From NCBI GenBank assembly GCA_029269125.1, contig JARHXX010000002.1:240874-304873 (forward strand): a stretch of DNA of 64,000 bases. The letters run 5' to 3'. The DNA is from Kiritimatiellaeota bacterium B1221 (lineage in GTDB: Bacteria > Verrucomicrobiota > Kiritimatiellia > SS1-B-03-39 > UBA6053). Each line of letters starts with the position of its first letter. Within the stretch, counting starts at the first letter, position 1. The translations under genes and the position numbers were made by a program. The notes under the pieces are model-generated. The model did not search any database. It was not told the DNA's origin and was given only the letters and a program-made list of their open reading frames with translations. Shown here piece by piece: positions 35,346 to 43,401 of this stretch.

Positions 35346-36799
35346 TAGGCACCTTTCTTGTTTGTCACGGCTTGCAAGGTTCTCACCAGGATAACAATAT
35401 CCAACCAGAGCGACCAGTTTCTTACATAATAGGAGTCCCAACGGACGATGCCGTCGCTGCCACTGTCGCTGCGGCCACTTACTTGCCACAAACCCGTCAT
35501 GCCGGGTCGAACACGACGTCGAAGATCTTTTACCCGTTCCGGAAGTTCATCATCATGATAGGAAGGCAGAGGGCGGGGGCCGATCAGGGCCATTTCCCCT
35601 TTTAGAATATTAATGATCTGCGGTAACTCATCTAAAGAGCTTTGCCGCAAAAAGTTTCCAAAACGGGTGATTCGGGGATCATTTTTGCTTTTAAAGTGGG
35701 TTTCCCACTCTTCACGAAACTGAGGGTCCGACTCTAACTTCTGTTGGAGTATTTTTTCCGCATCAGGACGCATGGTGCGGAACTTCCACATTTTGAAATA
35801 TTTTCCATTCATGCCGATGCGGGTTTGCACAAAAAAAGGATTATGGAAATCTGAAAGGAAAATAAGCAGGCCGATTATGAGAAGTAAGATCAGGCAAATG
35901 GGTAACAGAAAGAGGACAATGCATGTTTCTGTGGCCTGTTTGAGTAACCGCGACCACGGGTCCAGTAAGTTGGTGGAAATCTCAAGTCCGGCAACCCCGC
36001 CCAGATCCCGGGGGGTCATCCAGAGGGTGGGGGCATGGGTATGGAATTCCGGAACAATCAGGGCCGTACGATAACTGAGCGAAACCTGTTCGGAAAACTC
36101 GGGCCGGGTATCCCGCAGGGTTGAGGGTTCCAGTAAAATCGCTGCGTGCGCATAGGGGTAAGGTTCATCCTCAGCTCCCAAAATCGGAACGCCATCCAAA
36201 AATTTTTCTGTTTCAGGTTCTACCAAAAACACCCCCACCGGAATATAACCAATTCCCTGACTCTCTCCCAATAATTTGAGCAACTCCCGGGTTTTCTCTT
36301 TGTGACCGTAGACCACCACCTGCATACCCCAGAGTTGGTAGCGGATCAGTAACCGTTTTACGCCTGTACGGATAAACGGCAATAATATGCCGATCATGAT
36401 AAACGCCAAGGTCACGGTAAGACGACTGTTCGAATCGCTTGATTTGGTTAAAAAGAGGGCGGCGGTGGTGCCTGCAAAAAAAGTGATTAATAACAGGTAT
36501 ATCCGCCGAATACTTTCTACCACGCCAAGGCCCCATCCCGGGGTGAGTTTCATACCAATACTTAATATGACCCAGAAACCTGAAACGAACCACGCCCATT
36601 CCGGTGTCATATGTCCATCTTTCAGCCATTCCCGGATGAGTCCTGCCAAATAGAAAGACCAGGCCATGGCCAATAAATCCCCCGCCACAAACGAAACCGT
36701 GTTCAGTAACCAGCGGGTCAGTAAAACCATACGCGCATTCATTCCCCCGGGGGTTTTTAATGGGGAGAATTTTAAGTCTTCTGGGAGTTTCGTATCCAT
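35342..36799 (-). CDS. Polyprenyl-phosphate sugar phosphotransferase (WbaP-like)
   Basis: Transfers a sugar-1-phosphate to undecaprenyl phosphate, starting an exopolysaccharide or O-antigen repeat. The 485 residues have four N-terminal helices, a CoA-binding-like NAD domain (about 135-270) and a C-terminal catalytic domain with one re-entrant helix, containing KMWKFRTM, SLDELPQIINILKGEMALIGPRPLP and GLWQVSGRSD. This arrangement is that of WbaP/WcaJ initiating transferases, also common in exosortase EPS loci. It is coupled to the TIGR03790 gene. The sugar (often galactose or glucose) is not determined here. Confidence 0.9.
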   Translation of the reverse strand: MDTKLPEDLKFSPLKTPGGMNARMVLLTRWLLNTVSFVAGDLLAMAWSFYLAGLIREWLKDGHMTPEWAWFVSGFWVILSIGMKLTPGWGLGVVESIRRIYLLLITFFAGTTAALFLTKSSDSNSRLTVTLAFIMIGILLPFIRTGVKRLLIRYQLWGMQVVVYGHKEKTRELLKLLGESQGIGYIPVGVFLVEPETEKFLDGVPILGAEDEPYPYAHAAILLEPSTLRDTRPEFSEQVSLSYRTALIVPEFHTHAPTLWMTPRDLGGVAGLEISTNLLDPWSRLLKQATETCIVLFLLPICLILLLIIGLLIFLSDFHNPFFVQTRIGMNGKYFKMWKFRTMRPDAEKILQQKLESDPQFREEWETHFKSKNDPRITRFGNFLRQSSLDELPQIINILKGEMALIGPRPLPSYHDDELPERVKDLRRRVRPGMTGLWQVSGRSDSGSDGIVRWDSYYVRNWSLWLDIVILVRTLQAVTNKKGAY

Positions 36800-36893
36800 T
36801 GTTGAGTGCTTATTGAATATGGGGGGGTGAAATTCAATGCGGAAGCGTTTTTATCTTGCAGATCTGATCCGCCGAAGGATGGTGCCATTTCAC

Positions 36894-36921
36894 TTGACAA
36901 CTTCAGCTTTCCCCCTATAGG
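36894..36921 (+). promoter_or_regulatory. Sigma-70-type promoter for the HAD-like gene
   Basis: TTGACA at 36894-36899 and TATAGG at 36916-36921 with a 16-bp spacer; transcription would start near 36928, giving a leader of about 30 nt with the GGAGGT ribosome site at 36948. The perfect -35 box is one of the clearest promoters in the window. Confidence 0.75.
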
Positions 36922-36957
36922 TTCCGGCCTACTTTTATCCTAATTTTGGAGGTTCCT

Positions 36958-37659
36958 TTGAACGATATCGCTGAAACTGCTGCGGACGAGAAACAGACAG
37001 CCGCATTTATTTTTGAATTTGACCATTTGGTTGCCACCTTGCGTGATGCCTCCTTTGAAGTTTTATTGAGCATTTACGACGATGTTGACCTTAAACCGGT
37101 ACATTACTCCCGTTTTTGCCTCAGCATGGGGCCCCATAAAACCATCGAACAGCTTCAAAATGGTTTGGGCGTTAAAAAAGGCCAGCCCAAGAAGGTTTCA
37201 GAAGAACTGGTTAGTGGCATTAAAATGCATCTGGAATCCGGAAACGTTCAAGTGAGTGACGTGCTTCGTGATATTGTTGTGCAGGCGCGCGAACGGAACA
37301 TGCGGGTTGTGGGGATGACTTCTTTACCTCCCCAGGCACGTGACGCATTGGCCGACCGATTGGATCTTTCCGGTCTGGGTATTGATTTATACCCCTTCAG
37401 TAAGGATCTGGAACCGTATCCCCGTGCAGATGCCTGGTTGCGTTTGACCAAAGAATGGGACCTGATTGCATCCAACTGCATTTCCCTGACCACTTCGGCT
37501 CAATCCTGCAAATCATCGATCACTGCGGATATCCCCACCATTTCTTTCCCGGATCAGTTCACCAACTTCCAGGATTTCGGTGGGAGTCTGAATGTGGTTG
37601 ATTCCCTGAAAGATTTAAAACTCGCTCCTTACTTGGATCACGAAATTGCCGTTTCCTGA
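36958..37659 (+). CDS. HAD-fold protein with degenerate catalytic motifs
   Basis: 233 residues starting at TTG (36958), 4 nt after an ideal GGAGGT. The fold resembles beta-phosphoglucomutase-type HAD proteins: FIFEFDHLVATL at the start, VVGMTS (Thr121, motif II), YPRADAWLRLTKEW (motif III region) and a motif IV position near 174-180. Key residues are changed: the nucleophile Asp is Glu20, and the usual acidic DD/ED of motif IV is replaced by CISLTTSAQ. It is therefore probably a non-enzymatic HAD-like protein, or uses other residues. It is monocistronic with a strong promoter and terminator, suggesting it is expressed and under selection. Confidence 0.75.
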   Translation: MNDIAETAADEKQTAAFIFEFDHLVATLRDASFEVLLSIYDDVDLKPVHYSRFCLSMGPHKTIEQLQNGLGVKKGQPKKVSEELVSGIKMHLESGNVQVSDVLRDIVVQARERNMRVVGMTSLPPQARDALADRLDLSGLGIDLYPFSKDLEPYPRADAWLRLTKEWDLIASNCISLTTSAQSCKSSITADIPTISFPDQFTNFQDFGGSLNVVDSLKDLKLAPYLDHEIAVS

Positions 37660-37675
37660 ATCCATTGAAGCGTAG

Positions 37676-37710
37676 AAAAAAGACGACTCCCTGCGGGTCG
37701 TCTTTTTTTA
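37676..37710. terminator. Bidirectional Rho-independent terminator
   Basis: AGACGAC (37681-37687) pairs with GTCGTCT (37697-37703), extended by flanking A and T runs (37676-37680 and 37704-37709). The A run upstream makes a T run on the other strand, so it should end both the HAD-like gene and the AsmA-like gene. Confidence 0.92.
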
Positions 37711-37713
37711 TCT

Positions 37714-40248
37714 CTATGGATTGACTGGAGTTGGGGTTGCTCTGAGTTGATTGAAAATCTGAATCCCTTCCAGGATCCTTTCCGTTTTACCCGGTTTGGG
37801 GGTGGGAGTTGCCTTTACGCCGGGCTGGGGTGTCGGCGCAGGTATGGGGGGGGTAACAGGGATGGGCTCCCCGGAAAGAATACTGCCTAAAACTTCAAGG
37901 CCGGTTTGTACATTTTCATTGCCTACTTTATTCCGTTCGGTGACGCCACTGATGATTAATCCGGTGATGACGCCTTTTTTGACCTCAATTTTTGGCGTTT
38001 CCAGGCTGCCACTGACTTCGATAAAGGATGGTAAAACCACGTAATCATTTATGACACGATCCTCACGGTAAATTTTCACCCGTTTCGCCAGGTTGGTGTT
38101 GAGACCTAAAACCAAAGGCAGGTTTTCAATTTTCGAAGCCGCGATTTCCGTTGAGAGTGACAAGCTTCCTTTGGCTTCGAGCATAAATTCGGGATTTACT
38201 ATTTTGGCCTGTTCCAGAGAAAGTTGTTGGTCTCTGATCTGGGTCTTAAAGACAACGGATTCAATTTCAGGGGCCATCAATTGTTCCGGGGAAAGCTGAA
38301 GGGCATTGGCCAAAGCGGTGATGATGTCTTGTACCAATTTCCGGGTATGTAACAGTCCGGTATGCTGATCGGGGTCGGGGTCAATTAACCTGATTTTGCC
38401 TTCCGTGTAGGACATCTCCACCTGACCTTTAAAGCTGTCCCACAACTCCCGGGAGGTGGATCCGGTAATTTGGAACCGGGTACTTCCTGCTAAAATTCCG
38501 GTGACCGCACCACTTTTTTCCGGGAGCAGGCTGTCCACAATCGGTTCAATGTCCAAAGGACTCAACGAGCTGGTGAAGCCGAGGGTGAGGGGAAGGTTCT
38601 CCCATTGCGCATCCACCACATTGGTGAAAGTGCTTCCGTTTACGGTCAGGGAAAGGGGTTTGATTTGAAATCGCGTTTTCCCGGCAAGGACGTTTGCCTG
38701 GATATTGTCCAGGCGGATTTTGTTCAGGCGAAGGTGATGAACCAGAAATGTAAAGTTGAAGTTTTTAAAGGGCAGTTCCGTGAGTTGAATTTTTTCAGAT
38801 TTTACGGGTTTCGGTTCGACATTTGTCGAGGAGGCGTCTGCAGGGGCGCTTTGTGCTGCGGTCATCCAGTCCGCCCAGGGGTTAAGGTCCAGGTGATCCC
38901 CGGTTATCTGCAATTCCACATCCAAGGCTTTTGGATTTTGCCAGTCCGCAGTGCCTTTGGCTGTTACGCGATTCTGAAATCCTTTGGTTTCTGACCAGGA
39001 AAAATCAATTTGCTGTATGTCCGCTCCTCTCACCGAGGCTTTCCCGGTTGCGTGCAGGTTCAAAGGTGAGGGGATGGACTTGCTGTCGCTCAATTTTAAT
39101 CCCTCTGCAGCCAGTTCTAAATCAAACTTCGCTTTCCCGCCCTGCGACCATGTCAGGTTTCCTTTCCCCTTCGCTTTTTGTAACTGCAGGGGAGCGGCAT
39201 CGTCAGTCATGGGATATGAAATGTCTGCCAGGTCAAAATCCAGTTGGGCCATCAACTCTTTTCCGGAACCGGTAATTTTCACTTGGCTGTTCAAGCCTGC
39301 TTTACCTGAATTCAAGGGGATCCATTCAGCAAAGGGGAGCGTTTCAATATTGACGACGGGTAGGTTAAGGGTGAGTTCCGTATCCGTAAACACCGGGGGA
39401 GTTTGACCGAGGTCTACCTGTGTAGGTTGTAAAAGGTTCAGATTCAGGAGGGGGGATGTGTCCTGAAGTGCCTCCGCGGATAAAGTGCGGAAGGAAATAA
39501 TTTTAGCCTCCGGATCTAATCCTAAGTCGGCATCTATTTTTAGAGTCATCGGGGGAATGCCCGCCTCATTTTGGGATAGGTTCGCAGTAAGGAAGCCTTT
39601 AAGTTCCGTTGGAAGTTGTTGGTCTGAAAGCATCATTTCCACTCTGCTTTCCAGGTTGCCTTCCCATAACGGGACTTCCGGCTGTGCGGTTCTGTAACCG
39701 GTCAGACGGGTTGAAATGTGAGGCCTTAGCACCTGGCCGTTGATCAGTTCGGGCAGTTCAAAATTCAGAGCCTGTAATTGAAAAACTTGATCATCCTGCT
39801 GAAAAGAAAACCGGCCGTTTTCAATTTTAACATTTCGGATATGGAATTGCGGGGGGGCTTTTTCTGTGTTCCTGGCGGCTTCTGTTTGGGTGGGCGCAAG
39901 AGTGGTGGATGCGGCTCTGAAAATAATTGCGGGTTCACGTATCGAAACTTCATCCACCCAAATCGTACCTTTGATCATTTGAATTAAATTGTACTGAATT
40001 TGAACAGATGGAATTTCGGCCTGCAGGGATCCATCATTTTTTGCAAACGACACATCCGATAAAACCAAACTTTTCCAAAGGGAGAGCTTGAGATCTCCCA
40101 CTTCAATACGGCTTTCTGTCGCGTCTTCCACTTTGGGGAGAATAACCGATTTGATGAAGAACGGTTGTACCGCAATTCCCACCAAAAGGATGGGAAAGAC
40201 CAGCAGGAGAAAGAGGGCGATAAAGATTTTTTTACGTTTGGATGCCAT
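37714..40248 (-). CDS. AsmA-family outer-membrane biogenesis protein
   Basis: About 844 residues from the ATG at 40248, with a single N-terminal membrane anchor (residues about 7-32) and a long periplasmic part rich in beta structure. The start LPKVEDATESRIEVGDLKLSLWKS and repeated LDLNPW / WKN-type beta units are characteristic of AsmA-like proteins, which are thought to bridge phospholipid traffic between membranes. The C-terminal part contains a proline-rich stretch (TPPIPAPTPQPG...TPTPKPGK). It ends directly at the shared terminator. The longer open frame starting at 40284 adds 12 residues and is less likely. Confidence 0.8.
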   Translation of the reverse strand: MASKRKKIFIALFLLLVFPILLVGIAVQPFFIKSVILPKVEDATESRIEVGDLKLSLWKSLVLSDVSFAKNDGSLQAEIPSVQIQYNLIQMIKGTIWVDEVSIREPAIIFRAASTTLAPTQTEAARNTEKAPPQFHIRNVKIENGRFSFQQDDQVFQLQALNFELPELINGQVLRPHISTRLTGYRTAQPEVPLWEGNLESRVEMMLSDQQLPTELKGFLTANLSQNEAGIPPMTLKIDADLGLDPEAKIISFRTLSAEALQDTSPLLNLNLLQPTQVDLGQTPPVFTDTELTLNLPVVNIETLPFAEWIPLNSGKAGLNSQVKITGSGKELMAQLDFDLADISYPMTDDAAPLQLQKAKGKGNLTWSQGGKAKFDLELAAEGLKLSDSKSIPSPLNLHATGKASVRGADIQQIDFSWSETKGFQNRVTAKGTADWQNPKALDVELQITGDHLDLNPWADWMTAAQSAPADASSTNVEPKPVKSEKIQLTELPFKNFNFTFLVHHLRLNKIRLDNIQANVLAGKTRFQIKPLSLTVNGSTFTNVVDAQWENLPLTLGFTSSLSPLDIEPIVDSLLPEKSGAVTGILAGSTRFQITGSTSRELWDSFKGQVEMSYTEGKIRLIDPDPDQHTGLLHTRKLVQDIITALANALQLSPEQLMAPEIESVVFKTQIRDQQLSLEQAKIVNPEFMLEAKGSLSLSTEIAASKIENLPLVLGLNTNLAKRVKIYREDRVINDYVVLPSFIEVSGSLETPKIEVKKGVITGLIISGVTERNKVGNENVQTGLEVLGSILSGEPIPVTPPIPAPTPQPGVKATPTPKPGKTERILEGIQIFNQLRATPTPVNP

Positions 40249-40319
40249 AAGAGATATAGTGATGCCGAAGCGCCTATGGGTCAAGAAGCAGCGCGTACAT
40301 ATAATGGGTCATGTGCAGG

Positions 40320-40910
40320 TTAGGCCATGCCGGACTGTAACCAATCCGCTTCTTGGTCCACATCCCGACAGGTTTCGAGTAAATGGGTGGTGAGCCGGGC
40401 TGCCCTGGCTCTTTGCAGGGTCACTTTTAAGGTCTCGGCAGTACTCCAGGGGATATTTTTAAAGAGTTCCCGATGGAACTGTTTCATAGCCAATAAATAA
40501 TATCCGCCATCAAAGGTGGGACCCAAAACCACATCGGTATCGTTTTCTAAGGCGTGAAGGCTTTGTTGGAAATGCAGGCAGCCCAATTCCGGACAATCAC
40601 CGCCGATACAAATGACTTGTTCCGCTCCCCGGGTGAATGCATGCTGAACTCCATAAGAAAGTCGATCCCCCAGATCTCCGCTGCATTGAGGCACATAAAA
40701 AATGTGTTCACCCAGCCAGGTTCTCATTTCCTTTTCCGCGTCGGATGGCGCAAAATGTACTTCAACTTGAGCATATTGAGGAAGGTTTTTCAGCTGGCGG
40801 CTGACGAGCTGTTTATAAATCGTCAACGCTTTTTCGTTCCCCATCGTTTTGGCAAGACGGGTTTTGACGGTTCCCGGCCTGGGGGCTTTCAGAAAGAGTA
40901 AAATGTGCAT
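40320..40910 (-). CDS. TIGR04282-family glycosyltransferase (arsenosugar-linked)
   Basis: DUF2064/TIGR04282 nucleotide-diphospho-sugar transferase-like protein of 196 residues. Diagnostic segments: FLKAPRPGTVKTRLA at the N-terminus, QCSGDLGDRL (about 78), CIGGDCPEL (about 100) and VVLGPTFDGGYYLLAM (about 132). The family is often encoded beside the radical SAM enzyme ArsS and is proposed to glycosylate an arsenoribose or related product. Here it is the last gene of a four-gene operon; its start overlaps the phosphorylase stop by one base. ArsS and ArsM are not in the window, so an arsenosugar role is inference. Confidence 0.85.
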   Translation of the reverse strand: MHILLFLKAPRPGTVKTRLAKTMGNEKALTIYKQLVSRQLKNLPQYAQVEVHFAPSDAEKEMRTWLGEHIFYVPQCSGDLGDRLSYGVQHAFTRGAEQVICIGGDCPELGCLHFQQSLHALENDTDVVLGPTFDGGYYLLAMKQFHRELFKNIPWSTAETLKVTLQRARAARLTTHLLETCRDVDQEADWLQSGMA

Positions 40911-41668
40911 TAGTCAAAACGGTAAATAAAATTCTCAAAGGTGAATCCGGTTTCCGGTTCTTTAAGCTCTTCAATCAGTTTCATAAACCACTCACTGCTT
41001 TTTTCGAGGTTCTGTTGAAGGAGCTCTATCGGGGTAGGCGTTTCAACCACACCGTTTGCATAATCGATGCCAAAGGCGGCAAGCGCGTAAGGGAGTTCCA
41101 GCTCATTTGCCAACACCGCCTCCGGTCCGCATGTTTGGGAAATGAAATCTACGCCGGCCTTTTGCAATGCGCCCACCTCGATCTTACTGTTAAAGCGTGG
41201 ACCGGCCACATGACCGTACGCACCTTGACGATGATCTCCAGCAAGGTTGGCGATTGCCAAAGAACTGTCTGCATGAAAATGAGATTCCGCCAGTAGATGT
41301 CCGCGGCCCGGTTCTCCAGGCGTCTGAAAAATACTACACACACGGCCATCACCCAGGCGGTTATCCGGGAAATACAAATCCTTCGCCACTAAAGGAATGC
41401 CTAAGGGCCAGTCCGGATTGAGGACCCCGCACACTGAGCAGGAAATGACCGCATGGGCTCCCGCTTGTTTCAGTGCGAAAAGATGCGCCAAGTGGTTAAT
41501 TTGATGGGGCAGGCATGCGTGACCTGCGCCATGCCTTGGCAGCATTAAAACTTCGCGTCCGCCGATAACCCCTTTTAAGTACGTGGCTTCACCAAAGGGG
41601 GTGTCTGTGGTTTCGGATTGGAGTTGCTGGTGATCGTAAAGGCCGGAACCGGTAATAAATGCGAGCAT
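40910..41668 (-). CDS. Purine nucleoside/methylthioadenosine phosphorylase
   Basis: Phosphorolysis of a purine nucleoside such as 5'-methylthioadenosine, methylthioinosine or a 5'-modified adenosine. The 252 residues begin with LAFITGSGLYD, followed by PRHGAGHACLPHQINHLA (phosphate and purine site), SCSVCGVLNPDWPLG and the VAGPRFNSKIEVGALQKAGVDFISQT region with the ligand-binding Met-to-other change typical of subgroup variants. The C-terminal DYANGV supplies the Asp that selects the base. It sits 9 bp after the DUF547 gene and overlaps the glycosyltransferase start. In an arsenosugar pathway it could remove adenine from the ArsS product. Confidence 0.85.
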   Translation of the reverse strand: MLAFITGSGLYDHQQLQSETTDTPFGEATYLKGVIGGREVLMLPRHGAGHACLPHQINHLAHLFALKQAGAHAVISCSVCGVLNPDWPLGIPLVAKDLYFPDNRLGDGRVCSIFQTPGEPGRGHLLAESHFHADSSLAIANLAGDHRQGAYGHVAGPRFNSKIEVGALQKAGVDFISQTCGPEAVLANELELPYALAAFGIDYANGVVETPTPIELLQQNLEKSSEWFMKLIEELKEPETGFTFENFIYRFD

Positions 41669-41677
41669 GGAAACCTG

Positions 41678-42463
41678 TTAAAAAAGAGATTTGAATAGGG
41701 AGTGTTTGTAATCCTTCCCAAGATCCGACTGATCATTCAAGCCCCAATGATAGGGCTTGTATCGGGTTTTCGTTTTGGAATTTTGAAGATAGGGTTCTAT
41801 TTTTTCGGGGACAAAACGTTTTAAAAGGATGGAAAGATCACCGTCCCCTTTAAAATCCTCTTTGTACCAGTCAAAGATTTTAGAGAGCTCTGCGGTTTTG
41901 CCTTTGGGATCAAAAGAATTTAAATCCTCACGGTTGAGCCAAAGGGTGTAACGTGCAGAGATTTGATTCTCCCATGTGTCAGGGAAAAAGGCATTGCGGG
42001 GCAGGGGCGGGCAGCTTCGGGCGGCACAGACGACCAGGGCGTGAACCTTCCAGCCGATCAGCGGTCGCAGGGTGTCGTGTTCAATTTCATCCAGGGAGAC
42101 TTTCTTTCCTCCAATGGGGTGGGTTTTTGTGGTGAAAGGGTTGTCAAGCAAGCGGATGCTTTCCGTTGGGTAATTCTCCAAAACAGTTCTGAGGGTAAAG
42201 GCATTGTAGGCATTCAGAAGACCGGCAATCCTTTCGTCATCCTTTGCGTATTCACCCGTTTGAGCAAATCGATTCAGATACCGATCGAGGGACTGAAGAT
42301 CTGAGGGAGAGGCTTTCCATTTTTTGTAATCCACCAGGCCCATTTCATTCACATATTTTTTGAGCAGCAGATCATAGGGAGCATGATCGATCCCCTGAGG
42401 GATTTGTACTTCCGCGGCACACAAAGCGCTGGCAATGCAGAGTATCCAAAGAGCTTTCTTCAT
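41678..42463 (-). CDS. DUF547-domain secreted protein
   Basis: 261 residues with an N-terminal signal peptide (about 1-17, LCIASALCA). DUF547 features include YVNEMGLVDYKKW, AGLLNAYNAFTLRTVLENYPTES, the acidic-basic HDTLRPLIGW and VCAARSCPPLPRNAF, then a typical FDWYKEDFKGDG near the C-terminus. The molecular function is unknown. It is coupled to the VTT protein gene by a 4-nt overlap, a pairing commonly found with TVP38/TMEM64 and arsenosugar-linked genes. Confidence 0.82.
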   Translation of the reverse strand: MKKALWILCIASALCAAEVQIPQGIDHAPYDLLLKKYVNEMGLVDYKKWKASPSDLQSLDRYLNRFAQTGEYAKDDERIAGLLNAYNAFTLRTVLENYPTESIRLLDNPFTTKTHPIGGKKVSLDEIEHDTLRPLIGWKVHALVVCAARSCPPLPRNAFFPDTWENQISARYTLWLNREDLNSFDPKGKTAELSKIFDWYKEDFKGDGDLSILLKRFVPEKIEPYLQNSKTKTRYKPYHWGLNDQSDLGKDYKHSLFKSLF

Positions 42464-43179
42464 TGGGTTTCCTCCAAAGGGGTTTTATTTTTGATGGCTT
42501 TGGAAGCCAGCCGGGTCACATAAACCGTCACTCCGAGGGTGGCCAGCAGGCCCAGACCCAGGTAGATCCACCGCAGCAGATCCGTTGAACCTTCTCCACT
42601 CGCGCTCTCCAGTCCCTGTTTCCCCAGGTAGCCCAAGTAAACATAGAGCAAAGTGCCAGGCAGCATTCCCGCCCAACTGGCGACTATATAATGGGTAAAC
42701 CGAATACCGGTGAGACCCAAAATATAATTCAGCGCATTGTAGGGGAAAACGGGTGAGAGCCTGAGCAGTCCCACAATTTTCCATCCCTGCTCACTCACAG
42801 CCTGATCCACGGCCGCAAAATTTTGCTTCTGTCCAAACTTTTGATTTACGAAATCCCGGGCAAGATACCGGCTTACCAAAAAACTGAGGGCAGCTCCAAG
42901 GGTTGAGGAGATCGATACCACGGCCATTCCCTGCACCAAACCAAATGCAAAACCTGCACCAAGCGTAAGAATGCTCGCAGGGACAAGCAATACAGCTGAA
43001 AGTGCATAGACCCCTATAAATAAAATCATACCCGGCACGCCCCAATTTGCGACTTGATCATTAAATGTTTTTAAGCCTTCTTTGAGGGGGTACACGGTAA
43101 AGGCGATGCCCATAAGAAGGAGTCCAAGACATAATAAAAGCAGCTTGGGGGAAAGTTTGAAGGGTGATTTTGTCATCAT
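42460..43179 (-). CDS. VTT-domain (TVP38/TMEM64, DedA-related) membrane protein
   Basis: 239 residues with about six helices. The VTT signature is clear: LVPASILTLGAGFAFGLVQG, a paired SRYLARDFV segment and RLSPVFPYNALNYILGLTGI...AGMLPGTLLYVYLGYLG. Family members are linked to lipid scrambling or flipping and membrane integrity; some sit beside mercury or selenium genes. As the first gene of the VTT-DUF547-phosphorylase-glycosyltransferase operon, it may export or protect against the product of that set, but this is inferred. Confidence 0.85.
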   Translation of the reverse strand: MMTKSPFKLSPKLLLLCLGLLLMGIAFTVYPLKEGLKTFNDQVANWGVPGMILFIGVYALSAVLLVPASILTLGAGFAFGLVQGMAVVSISSTLGAALSFLVSRYLARDFVNQKFGQKQNFAAVDQAVSEQGWKIVGLLRLSPVFPYNALNYILGLTGIRFTHYIVASWAGMLPGTLLYVYLGYLGKQGLESASGEGSTDLLRWIYLGLGLLATLGVTVYVTRLASKAIKNKTPLEETQ

Positions 43180-43203
43180 GCTATCCTTATAAAGATTATA
43201 TAG

Positions 43204-43383
43204 ATGACGAAAACCAACGGAAATACTTACAGAGAAGTCCCGTCCGTTTTTACGGTCTTTCCCCGGATCAGCAAGGCGTCAACGCGCGAGCGGGATCTCC
43301 CGCTCTATGTGACTGCGCCGGACAGCGGGGAGGAACTGCTGTTTCTGAAAATTGAACCGGGGCAGTGCTTAATCCATTCTTAG
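43204..43383 (+). CDS. Short unrecognised open frame (59 codons)
   Basis: Lies between the divergent end of the VTT gene and the convergent end of the adenylate-kinase-like gene. The product would have a protein-like composition with a final segment ELLFLKIEPGQCLIHS, but no domain, signal peptide or membrane helix is recognised. The ATG has no clear ribosome site. It may be a real small gene or a remnant of a larger one. No other gene was found in this 222-bp gap. Confidence 0.3.
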   Translation: MTKTNGNTYREVPSVFTVFPRISKASTRERDLPLYVTAPDSGEELLFLKIEPGQCLIHS

Positions 43384-43401
43384 GATGAGGAGGGGCGTAA
43401 A

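Noticed and set aside
33720..35489. Long form of the TIGR03790 protein starting upstream at 35489
   Set aside because: The extra 48 residues lie in the sugar transferase coding region and would place the signal peptide inside the protein; the TTG at 35345 has a ribosome site.
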